This document shows, piece after piece, positions 43,445 to 52,213 of a stretch of DNA of 64,000 nucleotides (position 1 is the first letter of the stretch; every line of letters starts with the position of its first letter). Origin of the DNA: Nocardia panacis (GTDB lineage Bacteria; Actinomycetota; Actinomycetes; Mycobacteriales; Mycobacteriaceae); NCBI RefSeq assembly GCF_003598715.1, contig NZ_QZFU01000010.1, positions 186,001 to 250,000 on the forward strand, in the 5' to 3' direction. Below the pieces are notes generated by a model that did no database searches, was not told the origin of the DNA, and was given only the letters and a program-made list of their open reading frames with translations. Both the position numbers and the translations under genes were made by a program.

Positions 43445-43762
43445 CTACGCGTCCAGGCTCAGTTGCCCAGAGCTGGGCGCAGTTCTCCGATGTCGCGGCC
43501 GTTTCACTCCGCGCCGACGATTTTCCATCAGGGCACGCCGTACGGCTCTCAACTCGTCACGCCTGTACATCCATACGCCTGCGCGCCGTTTGGCTTTCAG
43601 GAGACCTGCGAGACGCCAGTCTCGAAGGGTCCAGCGCGATCGATTGACGAGTTTGCACGCGTCGGGTTCATTCATCCATTCGGGAATGATGGACGGGCAC
43701 GAATTGATAGTTGAGATGTCTTGGTCGGCTATTTCGCGGAGGCGCGTCAGCGCATCAAGCAT
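43445..43762 (-). CDS. MerR/excisionase-like DNA-binding protein
   Basis: 105 residues with a winged-helix of the Xis/HTH_17 type: WMNEPDACKLVNRSRWTLRDW then VWMYRRDELRAVRRAL. It may act as the recombination directionality factor for the serine integrase or as an early regulator. Converges on the previous gene. Confidence 0.65.
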   Translation of the reverse strand: MLDALTRLREIADQDISTINSCPSIIPEWMNEPDACKLVNRSRWTLRDWRLAGLLKAKRRAGVWMYRRDELRAVRRALMENRRRGVKRPRHRRTAPSSGQLSLDA

Positions 43763-43817
43763 TGTGGTCGCCCTTGGGTGGTCGAATCGCTAGTAATTCT
43801 ATTTCTAGCTATTCCCT

Positions 43818-43840
43818 GAGCGCTTCCCTTCGGGGCGCTC
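43818..43840. terminator. Short hairpin
   Basis: GAGCGC and GCGCTC arms with an 11-nt loop in the gap 43763-44025, downstream of the membrane-protein gene. A second inverted repeat (CTGCGACT/AGTCGCAG, 43942-43960) lies beside it. No gene is supportable in this gap. Confidence 0.4.
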
Positions 43841-44025
43841 CGGGTGTTCCTGCTCAGCGATGCCGCCGAGTGTTCGAGTGGAAAGCGTTGCCCCCTCCCC
43901 CTCGGTTCCCCCAAGTTAGCCGACAGGGCTTCACAAGACACCTGCGACTGTGAGTCGCAGTCCTGTGCTGATCAGCAGAAACACGTAATTTGTGATTTTC
44001 GTCACCATGGAGTGTCGGTGTGTGA

Positions 44026-44739
44026 TCAGACGCGTTCGCGGTCGGGCATCGGCTCGTGCGCTTTGGCGTTGTGGCTCGCCAATCCGGCGCAGGCGTAGAG
44101 GATGATCGCAATCGCGGTCAGTGGCCAGGAGATGGCATCGTGAGTGTCTGCGAGGAGTTCGGGCGCGAAGTGGTCCGATGCCCTGTGTGCGCCAACGACC
44201 AGGCCGACGAGCGCCCCCGCCATCAGTAGCGACATATCGATTTCCTTGCGGGCGAACGCAGTTGAGACGAGTACGGCGACGTTCGCCACGATCACCGCCA
44301 GTGCCGCGATGTAGGAGTACAGCTCGGCCCACCCTCCGAGGTGACCGATGTAGGTGGTGTCGGTGTATGGGGCCTCGGAGATCGCGTAGAGCGTCGCGAG
44401 GGTCGCGCCGAGCGCGAGAGTTGCCCGCGTGACGATCGGGGTGAGCCATCGCGCACCCCACGCCTGGGCGGCATGCGTGCAAAGTCCCCACGCCGCAACG
44501 CATCCGGAGAGATCGCCGAGCAGATCGGCCAGATTGTCGAGTCCGGTCAGAGCGCGGATTCCGTCGTTGATCCATACGTTGCCGATGCTCGGATGGCGCA
44601 GGACCGCATAGGTTGCCAGTGAGCCGAAGGTGATGGTCATCGGCCGGGATGCGGCGCGGACCCATGATGGTCGGCGCACTCGCACTACTGCCAGTGATGC
44701 CACTACGGCGATGGCGAACAGAGCATCGATCAGTGTCAT
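44026..44739 (-). CDS. Seven-helix membrane protein (MAB_1171c-type N-terminal domain)
   Basis: 237 residues with about seven membrane helices (ALFAIAVVASLAVVRV, MTITFGSLATYAVL, ATLALGATLATLYAI, IAALAVIVANVAVLVSTAF, others). It resembles the membrane half of the MAB_1171c/DUF6545 proteins that sit next to XRE-type regulators in actinomycetes; the cytoplasmic half is absent. Coupled to the upstream repressor-like gene by ATGA. Could be a membrane arm of prophage immunity. Confidence 0.6.
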   Translation of the reverse strand: MTLIDALFAIAVVASLAVVRVRRPSWVRAASRPMTITFGSLATYAVLRHPSIGNVWINDGIRALTGLDNLADLLGDLSGCVAAWGLCTHAAQAWGARWLTPIVTRATLALGATLATLYAISEAPYTDTTYIGHLGGWAELYSYIAALAVIVANVAVLVSTAFARKEIDMSLLMAGALVGLVVGAHRASDHFAPELLADTHDAISWPLTAIAIILYACAGLASHNAKAHEPMPDRERV

Positions 44740-45212
44740 TCTCGGAGCCCCCGCGTGAGTCGTTCTCGGCGTTGCCTTTTCGTGTTCTGCTTCGATGCCG
44801 CTGGGGCTTCCGACGCGACTTGCGTTGCCCCCCTGGCTGTCGTGGGACTCATAGTAGGGGCGGTCTGCGACGTACCGGACGCGTCATCGAAAGGGTCGTC
44901 TGCTTCTCCCGCGCTTTCGAGTTCACGCCGGTATATCTCGGCGGCGAGTTGCAGACTGGTTGCCAGCCGCAGTGCGCGCGGTACACGAATCGCGCTGGCC
45001 TCGTCGGCGGTCAGCAGACCGGCCTCCACCAGCCCCTCCAGCGGGTCGGCACCGTAGGCGCGCGCGAGGAGTATCACCGTTTCGGCCACCGGCGGCACCG
45101 AATACAGATGCCTGGCGACTTTCGTGTTGTCCATCCCGAGTCGTCTACCGATGCCGCGGTCGCTGTCGCCCCCTGATATGGCGTCTTTCCAGCGCTCGAA
45201 TCTGTCGTCCAT
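44736..45212 (-). CDS. Repressor-like helix-turn-helix protein (immunity repressor candidate)
   Basis: 158 residues. XRE-like N-terminus (IGRRLGMDNTKVARHL then VAETVILLARAYGADPLEGLVEAGLL) and a polar, unstructured basic C-terminus. It is divergent from the Cro-like gene across a region packed with dyads, the normal layout of a temperate-phage switch, so it is the best repressor candidate. Confidence 0.65.
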   Translation of the reverse strand: MDDRFERWKDAISGGDSDRGIGRRLGMDNTKVARHLYSVPPVAETVILLARAYGADPLEGLVEAGLLTADEASAIRVPRALRLATSLQLAAEIYRRELESAGEADDPFDDASGTSQTAPTMSPTTARGATQVASEAPAASKQNTKRQRRERLTRGLRE

Positions 45213-45231
45213 GCGGGGGATTGTGCCTCAT

Positions 45232-45309
45232 TTCTGTGTCACCTTCAAACGTTTGACCAGGGTAGATGCTGGGTAAGTGACGCGATGATGTGACACGATT
45301 CTGTGTCAC
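45232..45309. promoter_or_regulatory. Lysogeny switch operator region
   Basis: TTCTGTGTCAC occurs twice (45232-45242, 45299-45309); the second forms a dyad with GTGACAC at 45290-45296 (6-nt spacer). Between them is the perfect palindrome TCAAACGTTTGA (45245-45256). All lie between the divergent repressor-like and Cro-like genes. Confidence 0.65.
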
Positions 45310-45389
45310 TCGTTGTATTTTCGCATCACCCCGTGGCAAGCTGCTCACCGCAGGGACGAAAAAGTAAGCGAGGGGAGGGGATACGGGGC

Positions 45390-45626
45390 ATGGCGACGAC
45401 ACTGCGAATCAAGCGAGGTGTGCTCGACCAGGTGCGTACGCGCCTGAAGTGCACTTCCGATCGCCAGTTCGCCGATCTGCTCGGCGTCAGCCGGGAGACA
45501 TTGCGGAGGATGCGCAGCGGCCAGCCGCCAAGTGCGGAGTTCATCACCGCACTCGCTGTGGCTTCCGGATGGCCACGCAACCTGAACAAGGTGATCGAGA
45601 TCGTGGAGCAGCAACGAGCCGCATGA
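45390..45626 (+). CDS. Cro-like helix-turn-helix protein
   Basis: 78 residues, single DNA-binding domain: CTSDRQFADLLGVSRETLRRM, then SAEFITALAVASGW. First gene of the rightward early transcript. ATG with AGGGGAGGGG upstream. Expected to antagonise the divergent repressor. Confidence 0.75.
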   Translation: MATTLRIKRGVLDQVRTRLKCTSDRQFADLLGVSRETLRRMRSGQPPSAEFITALAVASGWPRNLNKVIEIVEQQRAA

Positions 45627-45694
45627 GCGCGGCCGCAGCGGTCTCGCACTCTCGAAGCCCCTGTATGACGCAGTACCGGCTCGAGTCGGGATAG
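45623..45694 (+). CDS. 23-residue ORF coupled to the Cro-like gene
   Basis: The ATG overlaps the Cro-like stop (ATGA). Short polar peptide (SAAAAVSHSRSPCMTQYRLE). The coupling is the only support. The rest of 45695-45883 shows no gene. Confidence 0.25.
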   Translation: MSAAAAVSHSRSPCMTQYRLESG

Positions 45695-45883
45695 GGGCAC
45701 GACAGCCGAATATCGGGTCTGTCCAATCGCATTCGCCTCCTCAGCCCGCATTGGTGGGCCGGTCGAGCACGTCTCGAAATGGCCCCGCCGATTTCGGGGT
45801 GGGCGAAGCCTTGCCCAAATCGGGCGTAGTTGTTCTTTGAGAACTTCATAGTGTGGATCACTTTCAATAGAGAGGAGAACCAT

Positions 45884-46597
45884 TTGGAAATGGTGGAACA
45901 GGCGCTCGCCTACGCGCGGGCCAATATTCCGGTGCTTCCGCTCTCCGGGAAGATCCCTCGTACCGAGCACGGGAAGGACGATGCGACCACCGATCCGCGC
46001 GTGATACGTGCGTGGTGGCGTCAGTTCCCGGATGCCAATATCGGGGTGCGTCCACCGACGGGCGTCGCGGTGTTGGATGTGGACCCGCGCAATGGCGGCA
46101 CGTTGGATTCGTTGCGCCCGTATCCGGAAACGCGCATGGCGCGAACAGGTTCCGGCGGGTGGCATCTCTGGTTTCGGTTTGACGGCGAATCCCGCGGACG
46201 CCTCGGCGGTGGCCCCGGTGTGGATGTGAAGACCCATCGCGGCTACCTGGTCGCACCGCCCTCCGTCCACCCGGAGACGCACCAACGCTATACCTGGTCG
46301 AATTCCGCGCCGATTCAACCACTACCGGCACATCTTCGGGCGCGCATCCGCCCGGTCCACCACCCAATACGAGTCGCAGCCGTCCCGGGTGGCGACGGAT
46401 CGGGGCTGGTGAAAGTTGTTGCGGCAGCGCGTGAAGGGGAGCGCAACAACCTTTTGTTCTGGTCATTCGTGACCGCGATGGAGGAAGGCGCGGACCCACA
46501 ACTACTCGCGGATATCGCGGGCGCAGCGCGTTCCATCGGGCTATCGGAATACGAAATCGAACGCACATTGCGGAGCGCTGAGCGCCACCGCATCTAG
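45884..46597 (+). CDS. Bifunctional primase-polymerase (Prim-Pol) domain protein
   Basis: 237 residues. PrimPol core: GVAVLDVDPRNGG with the metal-binding Asp pair, TGSGGWHLWFRFDG, and VKTHRGYLVAPPSVHP. A helical tail follows (NNLLFWSFVTAMEEGAD). It should lay primers for phage replication. TTG at 45884 chosen: AGAGGAG is 7 nt upstream, whereas the ATG at 45890 is too far from it. Confidence 0.85.
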   Translation: MEMVEQALAYARANIPVLPLSGKIPRTEHGKDDATTDPRVIRAWWRQFPDANIGVRPPTGVAVLDVDPRNGGTLDSLRPYPETRMARTGSGGWHLWFRFDGESRGRLGGGPGVDVKTHRGYLVAPPSVHPETHQRYTWSNSAPIQPLPAHLRARIRPVHHPIRVAAVPGGDGSGLVKVVAAAREGERNNLLFWSFVTAMEEGADPQLLADIAGAARSIGLSEYEIERTLRSAERHRI

Positions 46598-46608
46598 AAG
46601 GGGAAAGA

Positions 46609-47292
46609 ATGGACGACACCCAGATCAATCCAGTCGTGGTCAAGTTGATCGACATCCTGAACGATGTGACCGCACTTCATAATTCCCTGTGGGCCGAGAT
46701 TCAAGCGGCGAGAAGGTCTGTCATTGTGCTTCACCTACCGCAGCTTTCGGATACACAGGATCACACGCCCACCGTCGAACCCGAGCCTGCCCCAGAGGCC
46801 GAACCACATATCGGCAAACGCATGTTCGTCACTGGTGCCGACGAGCCCGAAGACGTGCGCTGGGTCTCCACCGAAGACGGAGACCTGTACGTCCGTCGAG
46901 AGGCGGGCGATTGGCGCTACTACGTCACCGACGACCAGGGCGAACGGTGGGGGATACTGCCGCACACCTGGTATTCGCTGTTGAACGAGTACCAAAATCT
47001 TTGGGAGCACGAACCAGCGGAACCGGAGGAAACAGCGGACCGGCCATTGTCGCTGTCGGATACCGCAGGCATATTGCGTCAGTACGGATTCCGGACCGGG
47101 CAACGGAGACTGAAAGCCCACCTTGCGGCAATCGGGTGGACGGACGAATTCAACACCCCCACCGAGCAGGGCACTTCCTTTCTGATGGAGGTCGAGCCGG
47201 CGAATTCGGAGACCATGCGGAGCGCGGTGGTCCGGGTTACCCCGGCCGGTATCTCTCGACTGATCGAGCTGCACAAGCGGGGTGTTCGATGA
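46609..47292 (+). CDS. Early protein with antirepressor-like C-terminus
   Basis: 227 residues. Helical N-terminus, acidic Pro/Glu linker, a small beta domain (EDVRWVSTEDGDLYVRREAG) and a winged C-terminal segment (AGILRQYGFRTGQRRLKAHLAAIGW) like the KilA-C/antirepressor type. Function otherwise unknown. Coupled to the exonuclease gene. Confidence 0.5.
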   Translation: MDDTQINPVVVKLIDILNDVTALHNSLWAEIQAARRSVIVLHLPQLSDTQDHTPTVEPEPAPEAEPHIGKRMFVTGADEPEDVRWVSTEDGDLYVRREAGDWRYYVTDDQGERWGILPHTWYSLLNEYQNLWEHEPAEPEETADRPLSLSDTAGILRQYGFRTGQRRLKAHLAAIGWTDEFNTPTEQGTSFLMEVEPANSETMRSAVVRVTPAGISRLIELHKRGVR

Positions 47293-48110
47293 CCGACTAT
47301 CGCGTCCAGCGCGACCGGTGGGGACGCCCGCTGTTGATCCCGAAGGGCGAGACCGAGCGCGAACCCTACACGCGAGCATCAACGTTGGCGAAAGCCCTGG
47401 ACGACGGGGCGGGGCTGATGAACTGGAAAGCCGCCATGGTCGCGCTCGGCGTGGTGCAGGACCGCCCGCTATCGGCCCGAGTAGCTGCGCTGCTGTCCCG
47501 AGACGGTCACCACGCCTACGCCAACAACAAGAGCGCGATGCGCGATATCACCGAAAGGGCCATGGTCGCAGCGGGTTCGGGGCGTGCCGCCGACAGCGGG
47601 ACCGCGCTGCACGAGCTGGCCGAGGTCGTGGATGCCGGGCGCTGGCCCGCAGTCATGCCGCCTGAAGCGGAAGGGCCGATGCGCGCCTACGCCGAGACCA
47701 TGACCGCCGCCGGAGTCACGGTCCTGGATTCCGAACCCTTTCTAGCAGTCGATGACATCCGCTCCGCCGGGTCCATGGATCGACTGATCAAACTGGACGG
47801 CAAGGTGATGTGCGCCGACATCAAATCAGGTACCAACAACAGCAAGTACCCGTTGGGCGTGACGTGTCAGACCGCGATCTACGCCCACGGCGAGCGATAC
47901 CACATCGAGGACGACAGCCGGACTCCATTGCACCCGGATATCGAACTCGCTACGGCGGTGCTGATCGAAATACCCAGGGAACCCAACAAATACGGCAAGT
48001 ACGAGGTGCCGCTGTACGCACTCGACATCGAATACGGTTGGGACGCCGTACAACTCGCGCTGCGTCTGCGCGAGGTCCGCAAAATTCCCGCGCTGAGGCG
48101 GATCGCCTGA
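47289..48110 (+). CDS. RecB/Cas4-like exonuclease
   Basis: 273 residues. PD-(D/E)xK nuclease elements: AGSMDRLIKLDGKVMCADIKSG (Asp, then D-I-K) and QTAIYAHGERY with the Q-x3-Y element of Cas4/RecB nucleases; GTALHELAEVVDAGR gives the early His. No Fe-S cysteines are seen. Likely the recombination exonuclease of the phage. ATG overlaps the upstream TGA. Confidence 0.8.
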   Translation: MTDYRVQRDRWGRPLLIPKGETEREPYTRASTLAKALDDGAGLMNWKAAMVALGVVQDRPLSARVAALLSRDGHHAYANNKSAMRDITERAMVAAGSGRAADSGTALHELAEVVDAGRWPAVMPPEAEGPMRAYAETMTAAGVTVLDSEPFLAVDDIRSAGSMDRLIKLDGKVMCADIKSGTNNSKYPLGVTCQTAIYAHGERYHIEDDSRTPLHPDIELATAVLIEIPREPNKYGKYEVPLYALDIEYGWDAVQLALRLREVRKIPALRRIA

Positions 48111-48256
48111 TGGTGGTCGAAATCGTCGTGTGGGTCTGTCTCGCGCCATGCATCGCGGCCGGTCTCGTACTCCACATCGCGTTGTTGATGGCTGTATTCG
48201 ACTGCGCACGTACATATTTCATTCCACAGAGTTTCGTTCGACCGGGGAGGGGATAG
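48110..48256 (+). CDS. 48-residue membrane peptide
   Basis: The ATG shares a base with the exonuclease stop (TGATG). One long hydrophobic helix (VEIVVWVCLAPCIAAGLVLH) with two or three Cys. Function unknown. Confidence 0.5.
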   Translation: MVVEIVVWVCLAPCIAAGLVLHIALLMAVFDCARTYFIPQSFVRPGRG

Positions 48257-48260
48257 CCCG

Positions 48261-48812
48261 ATGGGTTACGAGAAGAACAACGACTACGTCGAAGTCAACG
48301 AACGACTTCTCAGTTTCCGCACCAAACATCCGGAAGGCTCGCTACAGCCACGGAATCCGGACCGCCCCTACACGGTGGAAGAGATCGGCGGCCAGATCTT
48401 CATCGTGTATGTGGCTGCCGCGTATCGGACGCCAGACGATCCACGGCCCGGTATCGGCGTTGCCCAGGAGTCTTTTCCCGGCAAGACGCCCTATACGCGC
48501 GGCTCGGAGATCCAGAACGCCGAGACATCCGCATGGGGGCGCGCCATGGTCGCCGCATTGGCCGCTGATACGAAACGCGGCGTCGCCTCCGCTGCCGAGG
48601 TCCGCAACCGCCAGGCCGAACAAGACGCGCTCGAACAGCTTCAAGCCGATGTGTTCGAGGCATACAAGGAATCCGGTTTGAACCGGGACCGACTGATGGC
48701 CCTTTTCGGCCAGTGCGGTGGGGAGGGCAAAGTGTCGGACTGCACCGATCACGCGGTCCTGACAGCCCTGCTGTCCGCAATCAAGTCCGCGGATGCGACG
48801 GGGGCCGTGTGA
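48261..48812 (+). CDS. Recombination-associated early protein
   Basis: 183 residues. EVNERLLSFRTKHPEGSL and the segment IQNAETSAWGRAMVAALA are shared with actinophage proteins that follow RecB/RecE-type nucleases and resemble single-strand-annealing partners. A helical tail is present. ATG with GGGGAGGGG nearby. Annealing function is inferred from context. Confidence 0.6.
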   Translation: MGYEKNNDYVEVNERLLSFRTKHPEGSLQPRNPDRPYTVEEIGGQIFIVYVAAAYRTPDDPRPGIGVAQESFPGKTPYTRGSEIQNAETSAWGRAMVAALAADTKRGVASAAEVRNRQAEQDALEQLQADVFEAYKESGLNRDRLMALFGQCGGEGKVSDCTDHAVLTALLSAIKSADATGAV

Positions 48813-48818
48813 GCGCCG

Positions 48819-49079
48819 ATGAAACCCGCCGATAGCGGCTGGCGCGATCGTGCGGCGTGCGCGGGCCAGGATCCGCGTCGCTGGGATGTGGAGAACCTAC
48901 CGGCCGATGATCCGGACGGCGCGGCGGCCCGACTGTGCGCGAACTGTCGCGTACAGGTCCAGTGCGCCCGCGATGCGCTCGTGCCGGTGGACATCACCCG
49001 CATCGTGGGCACCGGGCATCTGGAGGCCCCCGACCTTGTGGAGCTATCTGGCACGGTCCGGGCAGGGATCATCACATGA
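48819..49079 (+). CDS. WhiB-family protein
   Basis: 86 residues with four Cys in WhiB order: RAACAGQDP, then LCANCRVQVQC, the ligands for an iron-sulphur cluster. The usual G-(V/I)-W-G-G turn is replaced by a divergent GTGHLE, so its sigma-factor contact may differ. Phage WhiB proteins can compete with host WhiB regulators. Confidence 0.85.
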   Translation: MKPADSGWRDRAACAGQDPRRWDVENLPADDPDGAAARLCANCRVQVQCARDALVPVDITRIVGTGHLEAPDLVELSGTVRAGIIT

Positions 49080-49531
49080 CCGCGTTCGACCGGCTCGCGG
49101 CCATCGCGGGCGTGGGGCCGGAAGCGGCCGAATCGGTGGCTGGTGGGCGGCTCTGCCGGGATTGCCGCCGCCGGACCGAACGCTACCGTTCGGCGCGATG
49201 GCACCCCGGTATGCCGGTCTATCGCGGACGGGGGCTGTGCGACTGCTGCACCAAACGCAGGACCCGCCGTGGCGTTCCACTACCCGACCTGATCGAGCCG
49301 GCGAAATCGTTCACATACCACCGAGATTCGCGCCTTCCCGGCTTCCGGTTCAAACCACTGGGTGACTGCGCGGTGTGCCATGAGCAGATGGCGACCAAGC
49401 GGGCGGTGGCGACCGGACATCCGGGACGGATTCATGCCGCGCACGGGATTTGTCGGCGATGCGCGGCAAACACCTACAACAAGACCAAGAGACGGAAACG
49501 GGCGAAGGATGGCAGCAAACGACCCCAGTGA
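49076..49531 (+). CDS. Zinc-finger early protein
   Basis: 151 residues. CRDC...CDCC and CAVC...CRRC pairs suggest two zinc ribbons, and the basic tail (NKTKRRKRAKDGSKR) suggests nucleic-acid binding. The ATG overlaps the WhiB stop; the end overlaps the helicase start. No named family. Confidence 0.6.
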   Translation: MTAFDRLAAIAGVGPEAAESVAGGRLCRDCRRRTERYRSARWHPGMPVYRGRGLCDCCTKRRTRRGVPLPDLIEPAKSFTYHRDSRLPGFRFKPLGDCAVCHEQMATKRAVATGHPGRIHAAHGICRRCAANTYNKTKRRKRAKDGSKRPQ

Positions 49532-50804
49532 CCCCTACGCAGAAAGGCAACTGATCGGGCTCGCCCTCGTACATGCCGACCAGGCGCGGGTGCGAGAGGC
49601 GTTCCAGAGCGTGCGGTCCGGGGACTGGACGATCACACGTCACACAGATATCGCGGCCGTGCTGTCGGACATGCTGCGCGACGGGATTCCGGTCTCCGCG
49701 GTCACGGTCCACGGGGAACTCGTACGCCGTGGCACGACAACGGTTCCGCAGGACTGGTTGACCGATATCGCCCAGGAAGCGTGGCAGCCGGAAACGGCCC
49801 CGAAGATCGCGGAGACGATTCTGCGGCATTCAGCCAACCGGACACTCGTGAAGGGACTGCGCGCCGCGCTGGCCGACCTCGAATCCCCCGAAGGCACGAC
49901 CGTCCACAAAGTCAGCGCCCAACTCCGCGCCTGGTGCGAACGCGCGGAATCGACGGCCGCACCCGCGTCGCCCGCCGGGCCGACCCCGATGGGTGAATTC
50001 CTTTCCGTCGCCACCCGATACGACTGGCTTGTAGCCGGACTGCTCGAACGCGGCGAGCGCCTGGTCCTCACCGGCTCCGAAGGCGGCGGAAAAAGTGTGC
50101 TGTGCTCACAGATAGCCGCGTGCATCGCGGGCGGAATCCATCCCTTCACCGCCGAAATCTTTTCCGGCACACCAGAACATCGAGTACTGGTGATCGACTG
50201 CGAGAACTCTGCGGCGCAGTCACGCAGACGGTACGGGTGGATCACCCGCCGAGTGGACCAGGCACGCCAACAAGTCGGCGCCGACCGGGTGCCGTGGTCG
50301 CAACGCACTGCGATCGAGGTCCGACCCGCCGGTATCGACCTGCTGAACGGTGCGGATGTGGCCTGGTTGGAAAGCCACATCTCCGCATGGCAACCGGACG
50401 TTCTGGTACTCGGTCCGCTGTACAAACTGCACCATCAAGACCCATCGAGCGAACCGGCCGCACGTGAAATCGCCTGGGTGATAGACGGATTGAGAGAACG
50501 CTACCAATTCGCGGTGATCACCGAAGCGCACTCCGGCAACGGGACCGATACCACCGGGCGGCGCAATATGCGCCCGATCGGAAGTTCTCTTTGGCGCAGA
50601 TGGCCCGAATACGGGTTCGGGCTCGCACCGAAACAGGGTGCGGCGCAAACGAATGGCCGCGATCAGGATGTGGATGTGGTGGCCTGGCGCGGCAGCCGCG
50701 AAGAACGCTGCTGGCCGAACGAATTGCGCTGGGGCGAAACCCTGCCCTGGCGACCCGAAGACGAATACTTCGACAGAGCAAGCGAATGGAGCAACAATCA
50801 ATGA
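49509..50804 (+). CDS. DnaB/RepA-like replicative helicase
   Basis: 431 residues. N-terminal DnaB-like helical domain (AERQLIGLALVHADQARVREAFQ), then a RecA-type ATPase: Walker A LTGSEGGGKSVLC, Walker B HRVLVIDCENS and DVLVLGPLYKLH, sensor AVITEAHSGN. Central enzyme of phage replication. ATG within the end of the zinc-finger gene. Confidence 0.85.
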   Translation: MAANDPSDPYAERQLIGLALVHADQARVREAFQSVRSGDWTITRHTDIAAVLSDMLRDGIPVSAVTVHGELVRRGTTTVPQDWLTDIAQEAWQPETAPKIAETILRHSANRTLVKGLRAALADLESPEGTTVHKVSAQLRAWCERAESTAAPASPAGPTPMGEFLSVATRYDWLVAGLLERGERLVLTGSEGGGKSVLCSQIAACIAGGIHPFTAEIFSGTPEHRVLVIDCENSAAQSRRRYGWITRRVDQARQQVGADRVPWSQRTAIEVRPAGIDLLNGADVAWLESHISAWQPDVLVLGPLYKLHHQDPSSEPAAREIAWVIDGLRERYQFAVITEAHSGNGTDTTGRRNMRPIGSSLWRRWPEYGFGLAPKQGAAQTNGRDQDVDVVAWRGSREERCWPNELRWGETLPWRPEDEYFDRASEWSNNQ

Positions 50805-51226
50805 CAACCACATTGGACACCACCGGCACCGGTTTCATCATCGCCGAAATAGAACTTAAATTCACCCCGGCCGGTCAAGCCGTTGCCAACTTCCCGATCT
50901 CGTTCGGGCGCAACGTGAAAGACCTTGCTGGCGAATGGGAGAAACGCGACACTATCCTTGTGCGGGCCACCGCATGGGGATTGCTCGCCGAATTCATCGC
51001 CGAGAACTTCCAGGCGAAAGCCGAGATCGAGGTATCCGGACCGATTTTCGAGCAGTCGTGGACCGACAAGGACGGCAACGAACGCAAGAGCCTGGCCATG
51101 CGGGTACGGCAGGCATCCGGACCGATCCAGAAACGCGAATACAGCAACTCCGGTAGCGACGCGGCAAAGCCCTCGAAGCGCGGCAATGGCAAGAAGGCGT
51201 CACCTTGGGATAGCGACGACATCTAG
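50801..51226 (+). CDS. ssb: Single-stranded DNA-binding protein
   Basis: 141 residues: OB fold (ELKFTPAGQAVANFPISFGRN, DTILVRATAWGLLAEFIAENF) and the acidic SSB tail ending SPWDSDDI. The ATG overlaps the helicase stop. Completes the replication set. Confidence 0.85.
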   Translation: MTTTLDTTGTGFIIAEIELKFTPAGQAVANFPISFGRNVKDLAGEWEKRDTILVRATAWGLLAEFIAENFQAKAEIEVSGPIFEQSWTDKDGNERKSLAMRVRQASGPIQKREYSNSGSDAAKPSKRGNGKKASPWDSDDI

Positions 51227-51303
51227 CCCGGCAACACCATATCGCTGGCAGGGCATCCAATTCGACCGATGCTCTGCCTTTTTCATACCCGAAAGAGAAG
51301 CCT

Positions 51304-51564
51304 ATGAAGATCAGCGAGCTAATCGATCACCTCCGCGATATCCAGAGTCGTGACGGCAACCTAGACGTCCGATTGCCTGACCCCGGCTGCGGATGCTGCT
51401 CGTCGAGCACACATGCCGTAGCCATCGTCGACGTTCTCACAGTGGGCGGTGACGACTACGAGTACGTGCGAATTCTCGACCAGGAGGCCGAGCCCCATCA
51501 TGTCCCGCACGAAATCGGCGCGTATTCCCAGATCCAAAAGAAGTGGATCAAGTCGAGAAGCTGA
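51304..51564 (+). CDS. Small early protein
   Basis: 86 residues. MKISELIDHLRDIQSRDGNLDVRL is a motif of small phage proteins that also occur in enterophages; a GCGCC cluster follows. Function unknown. Separate ATG after a short gap with AAAGAGAAG upstream. Confidence 0.65.
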   Translation: MKISELIDHLRDIQSRDGNLDVRLPDPGCGCCSSSTHAVAIVDVLTVGGDDYEYVRILDQEAEPHHVPHEIGAYSQIQKKWIKSRS

Positions 51565-51727
51565 GCACACCACCAGCCAGAGTGATTCGAAACCGGAAGA
51601 GGTACAGCGTGTTTCAACTCCTGGTCGCACTGTCGACCAGTGGTTGCGGTCCGGTGAGTTCCTGACCCCCTCCACAGCCGAGACGATCGCACGCCTGCAT
51701 GAAATACCCTGCGACCAAACGGATTAG
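51500..51727 (+). CDS. Small early protein
   Basis: 75 residues in a frame overlapping the previous gene. A Ser/Arg-rich start is followed by TPGRTVDQWLRSGEFLTPSTAETIARLHEIP, which reads like a folded helical domain. AGGAGG lies 12 nt before the ATG. Moderately supported. Confidence 0.45.
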   Translation: MSRTKSARIPRSKRSGSSREAEHTTSQSDSKPEEVQRVSTPGRTVDQWLRSGEFLTPSTAETIARLHEIPCDQTD

Positions 51728-51739
51728 AGGCATCCACCG

Positions 51740-52213
51740 ATGAATACTCCATACTCCACCAATCATAATGAGTTTCAACACCCGTGGCGCAAAGAGCTGG
51801 CCACAGACGACGAACTGACGGCGATCGGAACAACCATCAGTTTCGCGGAACGTCGCGGCTTGACCACGCTCGCGACCATCCTCACCGATCTCCGCCCCCA
51901 TATGCGGGCCGAGCGCCGCATGGTCGAACAGGACCCACGAGCGGAGCGGGAAAGGGCTGAGTTGGCCGCGTTGGGTGGTGTCGAAGCCGCGCGCCGAGGC
52001 TGGTCGGCCCTTCGCTCCGCGAATCCCAACCACTACAGCACCACAGGCACGAAGAAGGTGGACAAGTTCGAAGACCTCCCACTTCGCCTCCAAGTCCAGT
52101 ACGCGCAATTCGCCCACGGCGTTCTGACCGACGTATACACCGCATACATCGGCGACAACGGGCTGCGAGTGATCTACCGCGACGGCAAGGTCTGGAGCGC
52201 ACCCGATGCCTAG
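51740..52213 (+). CDS. Unknown early protein
   Basis: 157 residues, helical. LTAIGTTISFAERRGLTTLATILTDL and the C-terminal LPLRLQVQYAQFAHGVLTDVYTA have no family I recognise. It overlaps the nuclease gene start by 8 bases. Confidence 0.6.
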   Translation: MNTPYSTNHNEFQHPWRKELATDDELTAIGTTISFAERRGLTTLATILTDLRPHMRAERRMVEQDPRAERERAELAALGGVEAARRGWSALRSANPNHYSTTGTKKVDKFEDLPLRLQVQYAQFAHGVLTDVYTAYIGDNGLRVIYRDGKVWSAPDA

